From Planctomycetia bacterium (lineage in GTDB: Bacteria; Planctomycetota; Planctomycetia; Gemmatales; Gemmataceae): 64,000 nucleotides of DNA. A program made the translations under genes and the position numbers. The stretch's first letter is position 1. Each line of letters opens with the position of its first letter. The stretch is from contig SXID01000027.1 in the NCBI GenBank assembly GCA_005772955.1, positions 1-64,000 of the forward strand, in the 5' to 3' direction. Positions 1 through 7,257 of the stretch are shown piece by piece. The notes below the pieces were generated by a model. That model saw only the letters and a list, made by a program, of their open reading frames with translations. It searched no databases and was not told the DNA's origin.

Positions 1-1
1 G

Positions 2-133
2 CTGCGGAACGTGGCGGTGTACCTCCTGCGCAACGCCGACTACCCGAGCGTGGCGGCCGCGACCAGAGCCATGGTCGCGCGACCGGACCTCGCCCTGGAC
101 TTCCTCAACGACTCGGCTTCAATCTCTGAGTAG
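2..133 (+). CDS. C-terminal fragment of an unidentified protein
   Basis: An open frame enters from the left edge and ends at a TAG at 131-133, giving the last 43 residues of a protein. The fragment is helix-compatible and ends DFLNDSASISE. Its place directly before fliH would suit fliG in a normal fliF-fliG-fliH order, but I see none of the charged motifs of the FliG C-terminus, so I do not name it. About 120 bases separate it from fliH. Confidence 0.45.
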   Translation: MRNVAVYLLRNADYPSVAAATRAMVARPDLALDFLNDSASISE

Positions 134-250
134 CCCTGTTCAACCAGCGAAATCTCTTGCGGCTCGGACCACACACGGGTATCCGCTCACTGAGGTTCCG
201 GGCTCGCCTGATCGCTGATCGCGGGGTCGGATATGAATGAGGGGAATCAC

Positions 251-928
251 ATGCGGTCCACACCGGTCGCCTACCGGGGGAGCAATCCCGGATCTCACGA
301 GTTCCGCGTCCGGTTCGTACGGCCGCTCCGCCGTGCCCACCTCGTGATCGCGGAAGAACCCGCACCCGTGCTGGTCGCGGCGACGTCCACGCCCACGCCG
401 CCACCGCCCGCATCAGCCCAACCGTCGCCCACACGACCGATTGACTTCTGGAAAACGGACGCCGGACGCGAGATTCAGACCGACCGCGAACGCATTGAGA
501 CCGTTCTGAGCAACGTGACGACCGTCGTCGAAAACATCCGCACGGAGCGTGGCGAGCGTCTCCTTGAGTGGCAGCGGGCCGCCATCGAACTCGCCCTCAC
601 CATCACCACCCGCGTACTGCACGAACAGGTCGAGTCCGGCGAGTTCCCAATCGAGGCCAAGGTTCGCGACATGATTGGGCAACTCGGCGAGGATCCGGCC
701 GTGACGATCCGGTTGAACCCAGACGATCTCGCTTTGCTCTCCAAGCGTCTGGGCGGCAAACCGTTGTCCCCCGACCGTGATGACCCGCGATTCGTACCGG
801 ATTCGACTCTCGGCCGCGGCGACTGTCAGGTTGAAAACCGCGAGTCCATGCTGCTTTCAGACATTACTCGCGAATTGGAAGAGATTCGCGACGATCTTTT
901 AAGGAGTCTGAAGAATGCTCGGTCTTGA
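251..928 (+). CDS. fliH: FliH, flagellar export ATPase regulator
   Basis: FliH holds the FliI ATPase in an inhibited complex and links it to the C-ring and export gate. The protein has a proline/alanine-rich N-terminus (about residues 35-65), a long charged helical middle, and the FliH/YscL-type C-terminal stretch with IEAKVRDMIGQL and VTIRLNPDDLALL. I place the start at the ATG at 251, six bases after GAGGGG; an in-frame ATG at 233 has a poorer ribosome site. The 3' end overlaps fliI by 14 bases, so the two are probably translationally coupled. Confidence 0.82.
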   Translation: MRSTPVAYRGSNPGSHEFRVRFVRPLRRAHLVIAEEPAPVLVAATSTPTPPPPASAQPSPTRPIDFWKTDAGREIQTDRERIETVLSNVTTVVENIRTERGERLLEWQRAAIELALTITTRVLHEQVESGEFPIEAKVRDMIGQLGEDPAVTIRLNPDDLALLSKRLGGKPLSPDRDDPRFVPDSTLGRGDCQVENRESMLLSDITRELEEIRDDLLRSLKNARS

Positions 929-2231
929 CATGCCAGCGATGAACCGCAGCATCACGCTGACGCCGCTCTACTGCATGGGCGGGCGGTTGAAGAGCGTAAC
1001 GGGACTAATGACCTGCGCAATCCCGGCCGCGGTCGGCGACCACTGCGCGATCCTCCCCCGCGACGGCGATCCGGTTCTCGCCGAAGTTATCGGCTTCGAA
1101 AATGACCTCGCGTTCCTGGTGCCCTTCGACGCGGCCGAGAACCTCGAACCTGGAATGCCGGTACTGCGGAAAGGTAAGGGACTGAAGGTCCCGACCGGGC
1201 GCAACCTACTCGGTCGCGTGATCGACGGCCTCGGTCGCCCGCTCGACGGCAAGGGTCCGATCACCGACTGCCCAATGCGTTCTGTCAACCGTCCCGCCCC
1301 GCCCGCAATGGAGCGGCAGCGCATACGTGACCCGTTCGTGACCGGCATCCGCGCGATCGACAGCGTTCTGACCTGCGGCGGTGGACAACGCATCGGCATC
1401 TTCGCCGGTTCGGGTGTCGGCAAGAGTACCCTACTCGGCGAAGTCGCCAACGGGTCGAAGGCTAACGTGAACGTGATCGCCCTCATTGGCGAGCGCGGGC
1501 GCGAAGTGGCCCCGTTCCTCGAAGACGTTCTCGGCAAGGACGGAATGGCCCGCTCTGTGGTGATCGTAGCGACGTGCGAACAAACCCCACTGATGCGGGT
1601 GCGGGCGGCGCAGGCGGCAATCGCCATCGCCGACTACTTCCGCAGCGAAAACCAAAACGTACTCTTCGTGCTCGACAGCCTCACCAGGCTCGCGATGGCG
1701 CAGCGCGAACTCGGCTTGCTCCTGGGCGAACCTCCGAGCAGCCGCGGTTACACGCCAAGCGTGTTCCAGACGCTCGCGAACACGGTTGAACGGCTCGGCA
1801 ATGCGGCCGTCGGCGGCATCACCGCGCTGCTGACGGTGCTCGTGGACGGTGGCGACATGGACGAGCCGATCGCGGACTACGTGCGTGGACTGGTGGACGG
1901 CCACATTGTCCTTGATCGCAAGATCGCCGAACGCGGCTTCTATCCGGCCATCGACGTGTCGCGGAGCATTAGTCGCGTGGCAACCGAGGTCGTGGACCGC
2001 GACTTCGCGCTGGCGGCCCGCAAATTCCGCGCGATCATCGCAACGCACGCCGAAGTGCAAGACCTGATCCGCATTGGCGCCTACGTCCGCGGATCGAGCC
2101 AGCAGATCGACAAGGCCATCGAGTTGATGCCGAAGGTCGAGAAGTTCCTGAAGCAAGACGTGGGCGAGCGATCCACGTTCGAGGAAACCCGCACCGGGCT
2201 GTTCCAGATCGCAGGCGCGTGGCCGTTTTAA
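915..2231 (+). CDS. fliI: FliI, flagellum-specific ATP synthase (export ATPase)
   Basis: FliI is the cytoplasmic hexameric ATPase that unfolds and feeds substrates to the flagellar type III export gate. The 438-residue length is normal. The P-loop AGSGVGKST is at residues 164-172, the GERGREV motif near 192-198, and the Walker B strand VLFVLDSLTRLA has Asp254. GEPPSSRGYTPSVF is the family signature. An AAGGAG ribosome site lies upstream inside fliH. It is the second gene of the fliHIJ unit. Confidence 0.96.
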   Translation: MLGLDMPAMNRSITLTPLYCMGGRLKSVTGLMTCAIPAAVGDHCAILPRDGDPVLAEVIGFENDLAFLVPFDAAENLEPGMPVLRKGKGLKVPTGRNLLGRVIDGLGRPLDGKGPITDCPMRSVNRPAPPAMERQRIRDPFVTGIRAIDSVLTCGGGQRIGIFAGSGVGKSTLLGEVANGSKANVNVIALIGERGREVAPFLEDVLGKDGMARSVVIVATCEQTPLMRVRAAQAAIAIADYFRSENQNVLFVLDSLTRLAMAQRELGLLLGEPPSSRGYTPSVFQTLANTVERLGNAAVGGITALLTVLVDGGDMDEPIADYVRGLVDGHIVLDRKIAERGFYPAIDVSRSISRVATEVVDRDFALAARKFRAIIATHAEVQDLIRIGAYVRGSSQQIDKAIELMPKVEKFLKQDVGERSTFEETRTGLFQIAGAWPF

Positions 2232-2337
2232 ATCGAACTCAGAACAAAGGGCTTCCGACCTGTGATGTGCGACCGCTCGCCCTTGACAACTCCCCGCCGG
2301 TTCGCCATAACCCCGGCACCAACGGAGGTGCCTCGCC

Positions 2338-2823
2338 GTGAAACGATTTGAGTTCTCACTGGACCGACTGCTCCGCGTCAAGCGGCAGCTAGAACACCTC
2401 GCCGAACTCGAACAGCAGCGTGCGCTCGAGGCCACCGAGCGCGCACGCGCTACCCTCCTCACGCTCCGCGAACAACTCGACCGCATTTCGGACCGGATCT
2501 CTGCTTCGGTCGGCTGCGTAATGGCGCCGCAGCAGTGGGCGTCCGCGTCCGGCTTGGCCGAACGCGTCGGGGCTTCGATCAACGCGTCCGAGAAGGAAGT
2601 GGCGGAGACCGAGCAACGGCTATACGCCGCAGCCCAGGAACGGGCGCAACTCGCGACCGAGGTCGAGGCGCTCATCACACTGCAGAGGCAGCAACTTGAG
2701 AAGTGGCAACTAGAAGCCCAGAGGCTCGATCAGAACCAACTCGACGAGCTGATTCAGCAGCGGTGGCAGTCCGCCAAGACCACACCCGCCGTCGCGCTCT
2801 ACAAGGCCGAATCCGCCGCGTAA
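2338..2823 (+). CDS. fliJ: FliJ, flagellar export coiled-coil protein
   Basis: FliJ is the stalk-like coiled coil inside the FliI ring and helps couple it to FlhA. The 161-residue protein starts MKRFEFSLDRLLRVKRQLEHL, the usual FliJ opening, and is almost wholly charged helix. The start is GTG at 2338, with GGAGGTG about seven bases upstream. Sequence conservation in FliJ is weak, so the call rests on the opening motif, length, coiled-coil character and the position after fliI. Confidence 0.8.
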   Translation: MKRFEFSLDRLLRVKRQLEHLAELEQQRALEATERARATLLTLREQLDRISDRISASVGCVMAPQQWASASGLAERVGASINASEKEVAETEQRLYAAAQERAQLATEVEALITLQRQQLEKWQLEAQRLDQNQLDELIQQRWQSAKTTPAVALYKAESAA

Positions 2824-2851
2824 CTGGCCCAACTGCGAGCGTAGATCTGTC

Positions 2852-3556
2852 ATGAAAAACTTGCTTTTCCTGGGCGTGATCGCCCTTCTCCTGTTCTCGC
2901 TTTCGGCCGCGCTCTCGCTTTGGTTGAACCAGTCGCGGCAGCAGGACACCACGGAGAAGGACAAGGCGATTCCGAAACCCGCCGCGCCGGGCGGCGATCT
3001 GAAGACCGCACCCGATCCGAAAGTGCCGGCCAAGCTCACGCCCATAATCAGCGGGCCCGATACCGCCGCGCTCGACCAACAGGCCAAACTGGAGCGCAAG
3101 GCACTTCAGATTTCGATGGTCCTCCAGGACGTGCAGGCCCAGCGCGAGGCCACCGACGCGCTGCTCAAACAAGTGACGGCCGAACTGAAGACCGCGACCA
3201 AAAACCCAGAGCCGGACCCGAAATTGACGGCCGATCTGAAGAAGCAGCAAGAAGAGTCGCGCGCGAACGAGAAGAAGAACTTGGAGAAACTGGCCGCTGT
3301 GTACGACGCGATGACGCCCGAAGGCGCCGCCCCGATCCTCAAACAGATGGCCGAGTCCGGCACCGGCAAGATGGAGCAGGCCGCGCAGATTCTGGCGCTC
3401 ATGAAGGAGCGGAACTCGGCCCGGTTACTGGAGGCGATCAACGACGCGGCCCTCGCCGCGCAGCTGATGGACAAAGTGCGCCAACTGAAGACGCTCACGC
3501 CTCCCCCAGCGACTTCGCCGGGCACCGTTGGAACGTCGCCCGCTCGCACACCGTGA
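2852..3556 (+). CDS. MotE-like flagellar membrane protein (MgtE-N/FliG-like tail)
   Basis: The 234-residue protein has one N-terminal membrane segment (about residues 4-25), a linker rich in Ala/Pro/Lys, a coiled coil and a C-terminal helical repeat with YDAMTPEGAAPILKQM and AAQILALMKERNSARLLEAI. That repeat is typical of the MotE family (COG3334-like), whose members are flagellar-locus proteins implicated in stator chaperoning or motor structure. It sits 28 bases after fliJ and overlaps the longest fliO reading frame. Whether it acts on MotB here is inference. Confidence 0.7.
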   Translation: MKNLLFLGVIALLLFSLSAALSLWLNQSRQQDTTEKDKAIPKPAAPGGDLKTAPDPKVPAKLTPIISGPDTAALDQQAKLERKALQISMVLQDVQAQREATDALLKQVTAELKTATKNPEPDPKLTADLKKQQEESRANEKKNLEKLAAVYDAMTPEGAAPILKQMAESGTGKMEQAAQILALMKERNSARLLEAINDAALAAQLMDKVRQLKTLTPPPATSPGTVGTSPARTP

Positions 3557-3578
3557 CGAACTCCTTCCAGAGGGCACG

Positions 3579-4082
3579 ATGCCCGACGCCAAGCAACCCG
3601 GTCCCGTACGCATCCCCCCCGCGCTACTCGGTGTGGGAGTTCTCGTCATTGCCCTCGGCTTCGGCATCCCCGCGCTCATCTCCCAGCAACCCTCCCCAGA
3701 CGCGGCACCCCCTGCAACTCAAGCGGCCGAAGCGTTCGCACCGCGTCTGACCACGCCGCCGGCTACGCAATCGCCAGGGAGTATCGGTTCTGGATTATTA
3801 CGGCTTGTGGTCGCACTCGCGGTGGTGTGCGCACTGTCCATCCTCGCGGTGAAGTGGATCGGACGCAAGCCACCGCAAACCGCGGATCCGGCCATGCAGG
3901 TGATCGCGTCGCTACGCGTCGGGCGGTGCGCCGTCCACCTCGTGCGGGCCGGCGACCGGCGCCTGCTGATTGGAACCGACGTGAACGGCGTGAAAGCACT
4001 CGTCGAACTCTCCGGCCCCGAACCGGAACCCGCAATCGCCGACGTCCCAGCGGAAAACACGTCCGAACTTCCACCCGCGTAA
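3579..4082 (+). CDS. fliO: FliO, flagellar export gate assembly protein
   Basis: FliO helps assemble the FliP/Q/R gate. This protein has two hydrophobic segments (about residues 12-32 and 71-90), then the short FliO beta domain: MQVIASLRVGRCAVHLVRAGDRRLLIG followed by GVKALVELSG. I choose the ATG at 3579 because AGAGGG lies four bases upstream; the same frame is open to 3528 but that would overlap motE. It heads the fliOPQR order. A second FliO-like protein is encoded at 17339-17902. Confidence 0.78.
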   Translation: MPDAKQPGPVRIPPALLGVGVLVIALGFGIPALISQQPSPDAAPPATQAAEAFAPRLTTPPATQSPGSIGSGLLRLVVALAVVCALSILAVKWIGRKPPQTADPAMQVIASLRVGRCAVHLVRAGDRRLLIGTDVNGVKALVELSGPEPEPAIADVPAENTSELPPA

Positions 4083-4184
4083 ACCATTTTGTCTCAAGTT
4101 CGCGGTCCTCCCCGCATCTTCTCCGCCTTGACTCGCCGGGCCACCCACGATAAGCATCCGCCCCGACCGCACCGAGGGCGTGAC

Positions 4185-4862
4185 ATGGGCGACATTGCCG
4201 ACTTCATCAACAACCCGAACGGCCTGAACTTCCAGAACCTGTCGCCTCCGGTTCAGATGGCCCTCATGTTGGGCCTGTCCGCGCTCCTCCCCGCGGCGTT
4301 GATGACCATGACGTGCTTCACACGCGTCATCATCGTGCTGTCGTTCGTGCGGCAAGGGCTGGGCACGCAGAACGTCCCACCCAACCTCGTCCTTACCGGA
4401 CTGGCGCTGTTCATCACGCTGTTCGTGATGCAGCCGACATTCAAGGAAATCGACGAGAAAGCATACCAGCCGTACCTGACCAAGCAGTTGACCGGTCCGC
4501 AGGCGCTCAAGACCGGTGTGGATATCTACAAGCAGTTCATGTTGCGCCAGACGCGGAAACAAGACCTCGCGCTGTTCCTTCACCTGTCGAAGAACACAAC
4601 TGTCGAGAAGGCAGAAGACACGCCGTTCCTCACGGTGGTGCCCGCGTTCCTCATCAGCGAGTTGAAGACCGCGTTCATCATGGGTTTCTGCATCTACCTC
4701 CCGTTCCTGATGGTGGACCTGGTGGTGTCGAGCGTGCTCACATCGATGGGCATGGTGATGATGCCGCCGGTGACGATCTCGGCCCCGTTCAAGATCCTGC
4801 TGTTCGTCCTCGCCGACGGCTGGCATTTAGTGACGTACGCCATCGCGCTCAGTTATGGGTGA
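4185..4862 (+). CDS. fliP: FliP, flagellar export gate protein
   Basis: FliP is a membrane component of the FliP5-FliQ4-FliR1 export channel. The signatures are clear: VIIVLSFVRQGLGTQNVPPN, then LALFITLFVMQPTF, then a C-terminal half with FLISELKTAFIMGFCIYLP and VVSSVLTSMGMVMMPP. The frame is open from 4089, but the ATG at 4185 with GAGGGCG just upstream gives a typical 225-residue FliP without an added leader. It is followed after 114 bases by fliQ. Confidence 0.95.
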   Translation: MGDIADFINNPNGLNFQNLSPPVQMALMLGLSALLPAALMTMTCFTRVIIVLSFVRQGLGTQNVPPNLVLTGLALFITLFVMQPTFKEIDEKAYQPYLTKQLTGPQALKTGVDIYKQFMLRQTRKQDLALFLHLSKNTTVEKAEDTPFLTVVPAFLISELKTAFIMGFCIYLPFLMVDLVVSSVLTSMGMVMMPPVTISAPFKILLFVLADGWHLVTYAIALSYG

Positions 4863-4876
4863 TTGGTGAAGGTAGG

Positions 4877-4955
4877 CGACTCGCTCCGCGAGTCGTGCCC
4901 TCGCGTGCATCCGACGCCGAACGAGGTGCGGAGCGTGTCGCTCGCGGAGCGAGTG
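4877..4955. repeat. Intergenic hairpin repeats (CGCTCGCGGAGCGAG type) between fliP and fliQ
   Basis: The 114-base fliP-fliQ gap holds two small palindromes. The first is CGACTCG-CTCCG-CGAGTCG at 4877-4895. The second is centred on TCGCTCGCGGAGCGA at 4940-4954. The same core recurs at 28516-28534, so it is a dispersed hairpin repeat. It probably stays within the transcript, since the operon continues. Confidence 0.55.
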
Positions 4956-4976
4956 ACCGACCCTGAAGGATCCCGC

Positions 4977-5246
4977 ATGACCATCGAACACGTGATACGC
5001 ATGACGCAGGAACTGTTCCTCGTGGCGCTCGTCGTCGCGTTGCCAGCGCTTGTGGTAAGCCTCGCCGTCGGCCTGATCGTGAGCATCTTCCAGACAGTCA
5101 CGAGCATCCAGGACCAGACGCTCAGTTACGTCCCGCGAATCATCCTCGTGGGTCTGGCGCTCGTCATCACGCTCGGATTCTCGTTCCAGCAGGCGGTCGC
5201 GTTCACCCAACGCATGATCGCCTACGCCGCGGGAAAAGGCACGTGA
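4977..5246 (+). CDS. fliQ: FliQ, flagellar export gate protein
   Basis: FliQ is a small two-helix membrane protein that wraps the FliP/R channel. From the ATG at 4977 (GAAGGA upstream) the product is 89 residues, the family's standard size. It opens MTIEHVIRMTQELFL and contains the expected VGLIVSIFQTVTSIQDQTLSYVP loop between two hydrophobic helices. The stop overlaps the fliR start as GTGA, indicating coupled translation. Confidence 0.95.
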   Translation: MTIEHVIRMTQELFLVALVVALPALVVSLAVGLIVSIFQTVTSIQDQTLSYVPRIILVGLALVITLGFSFQQAVAFTQRMIAYAAGKGT

Positions 5247-6007
5247 GCATTTCCGGCGTCGCACTCGGTTTGTTACTCGCGCGGATCGGCGCGTTCGTCG
5301 CGGTGATGCCGCTGTTTTCGGCGCGCGCGCCGCGACTCGTGCGAGCCGGCATGGTGATCGTGTTCGCGGCGTTCTACATCGGCCCCGCGAGCGCCGACCT
5401 CGGCGCGATCCCGCCCGGCAGCGTGCAAACCGTCGATCCGATTCGCTACGGGCTGGTGCTCGGGCGCGAGGCGCTCATCGGCGCCGCGATGGGCCTCGCG
5501 TTCGGGCTGTTCCTCTTGCCGGGCCGGATCGCGGGTGAGTTCGTGACGCAGCAGATCGGGTTGAACATCTCGCCGCAACTCGGTCCCGCCGGGCAGGAAT
5601 CCGCTGGGCCGCTCACGAACGTGTTCGAGACCGCCGGCGCGCTGGTCTTCCTGCTCGTGGACGGGCACCACATCGTGCTCATGGCATTCCACGCGTCGTT
5701 CGCGACGCTCCCCATCGGCGGGTCCGCGATCCCGGAAGCCGGCCCTATGGTGACCGGCCTCGCGACCGCGTACGAAATGGGACTGCTGCTCGCAGCGCCA
5801 CTTGCGTTGTGTCTGTTCCTGCTCGCGGTCACGCTCGCGGTGATGGCTCGAGCTGCCCCGCAGTTGAACATCTACTCGGTCGGGTTCACGCTCCAGGTAC
5901 TCGTCGCGCTAATCGCGGGGCTGGTGCTAGTCCCGGAGTTCGTCAACACCCTCACCGCGATCATCGGCCGCACTGGTGAAGCGCTCCCCAAGATGTTGGG
6001 AGGCTAA
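5243..6007 (+). CDS. fliR: FliR, flagellar export gate protein
   Basis: FliR is the single-copy membrane subunit of the export channel. The 254-residue protein is mostly hydrophobic helices, with FliR hallmarks such as LGREALIGAAMGLAFGL and RIAGEFVTQQIGLNISP, and ends with a long hydrophobic helix. The start is GTG at 5243, overlapping the fliQ stop by four bases. It is followed after three bases by flhB. Confidence 0.93.
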   Translation: MSISGVALGLLLARIGAFVAVMPLFSARAPRLVRAGMVIVFAAFYIGPASADLGAIPPGSVQTVDPIRYGLVLGREALIGAAMGLAFGLFLLPGRIAGEFVTQQIGLNISPQLGPAGQESAGPLTNVFETAGALVFLLVDGHHIVLMAFHASFATLPIGGSAIPEAGPMVTGLATAYEMGLLLAAPLALCLFLLAVTLAVMARAAPQLNIYSVGFTLQVLVALIAGLVLVPEFVNTLTAIIGRTGEALPKMLGG

Positions 6008-6010
6008 CCG

Positions 6011-7075
6011 ATGGCCGAAGAAATCGATCAGGAATCGAAAACAGAAGACCCGACACCGCGCCGGCGCGACGAAGCGCGCCGGCGGGGGCAGGTACCCTTC
6101 AGCGCGGAGTTGGTCGGGAGCCTGGTGCTGTTCGCGGGCGTTCTCGGCCTCACGTACATCGGGCCGAACGTTTGGGACTCTCTCCTCAACGTGTTCCGGC
6201 ACGACCTCCCGCGAGCGTCACGGGCGGACTTCGACATTGAAGCAGCCGTCGAACTCATGAGCCGCACCGGGCTGCGGGCACTCGCGGCGCTCTTGCCGTT
6301 CTTCGCGCTGCTGCTCGTGGTCGGCGTCGCATCGTGCATCGCGCAGGTCGGGTTCCAAATCAATACGGAGAAGTTGGAACCGAACTTCGACAAACTGAAT
6401 CCGGTCAACGGCCTGGGCCGACTGTTCTCGGTCGCGGCTATGGTCCGCGGCGGGCTAACGATCCTGAAGGTTCTCGCGCTGGCTGCAGTCACGTACTTCG
6501 TGCTCGACGGGCGTGGCGGTTTGATCGCCGCGTTGGGGCGCGGCCAGATCGCAGGTGCGACGCCAGTCGCGTGGGCCATCGTGATGAAACTCGCGCTGTA
6601 CCTCACGGCCGCGGTCGCGCTAGTCGCGGTGTTCGATTATGCGTATCAGCGCCGACGGTTCGAAATGTCGCTTCGCATGACGAAGGAAGAATTGAAACAG
6701 GAACTGAAACAGGAAGACGGCGATCCGCTGATCAAGGCCCGCATACGGCAGATCGCGCGCGAGCGGACCAAGCGCAAGATGCTGACCGAGGTACCGAAGG
6801 CGACAGTAGTAATCACGAATCCAACGCACTACGCAGTCGCACTGCGATACGACCCAAACCGAGATGACGCCCCGGTTGTGGTGGCGAAGGGCAAAGGCGC
6901 GTTCGCCAAGCGGATCGCGAAACTAGCCCGCGATTCCGGCGTCCCGATCCTTGAACGTCCGCCGCTGGCACGGGCGTTACAGTCTATTCGCGAAGGACAG
7001 CCGATCCCGGGTGCGCTGTTCCGGGCAGTCGCGGAGGTACTCGCGTTCGTGATGAAGCTCCGGAATGCTGTGTGA
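6011..7075 (+). CDS. flhB: FlhB, export substrate-specificity switch protein
   Basis: FlhB switches the export gate from rod/hook to filament substrates by self-cleavage. The 354-residue protein has the usual charged N-terminus (PTPRRRDEARRRGQVPFS), four membrane segments to about residue 210, and a cytoplasmic domain. The autocleavage motif Asn270-Pro271-Thr272-His273 is intact in VVITNPTHYAVALRY. It is the last gene of the tightly packed gate operon before a 182-base gap. Confidence 0.96.
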   Translation: MAEEIDQESKTEDPTPRRRDEARRRGQVPFSAELVGSLVLFAGVLGLTYIGPNVWDSLLNVFRHDLPRASRADFDIEAAVELMSRTGLRALAALLPFFALLLVVGVASCIAQVGFQINTEKLEPNFDKLNPVNGLGRLFSVAAMVRGGLTILKVLALAAVTYFVLDGRGGLIAALGRGQIAGATPVAWAIVMKLALYLTAAVALVAVFDYAYQRRRFEMSLRMTKEELKQELKQEDGDPLIKARIRQIARERTKRKMLTEVPKATVVITNPTHYAVALRYDPNRDDAPVVVAKGKGAFAKRIAKLARDSGVPILERPPLARALQSIREGQPIPGALFRAVAEVLAFVMKLRNAV

Positions 7076-7192
7076 CAATACTATTCAGGCACGATACGAG
7101 AGCGGTGACGAACGCGGTTTCCGTTGGAGTTGAATCCTGAGAGTGTGACAGGAACCGAAGCTCCGAAATACTGCGGCCGTGGCAACTTGTGC

Positions 7193-7212
7193 GCGCCGCT
7201 TGTCAGCGGCGC
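7193..7212 (+). other. Hairpin in flhB-flhA gap
   Basis: GCGCCGC and GCGGCGC form a 7-bp stem around a six-base loop. There is no T-run behind it, so it is unlikely to be a strong intrinsic terminator on its own. It could be an attenuator or a dispersed repeat. Confidence 0.4.
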
Positions 7213-7225
7213 TCTAAATCATGGT

Positions 7226-7243
7226 GTCACCGGAAACGGTGAC
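7226..7243 (+). promoter_or_regulatory. Leader hairpin just upstream of flhA
   Basis: GTCACCG and CGGTGAC form a perfect 7-bp stem closed by a GAAA tetraloop, ending 14 bases before the flhA ATG. GAAA belongs to the very stable GNRA loop class. Its place beside the ribosome-binding region suggests control of translation or RNA stability, but function is inferred. Confidence 0.45.
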
Positions 7244-7257
7244 CGAACGGACTCACG

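Noticed and set aside
1431-2678. A 415-codon open frame on the minus strand
   Set aside because: It lies opposite fliI and fliJ and shows no coding pattern; a shadow frame.
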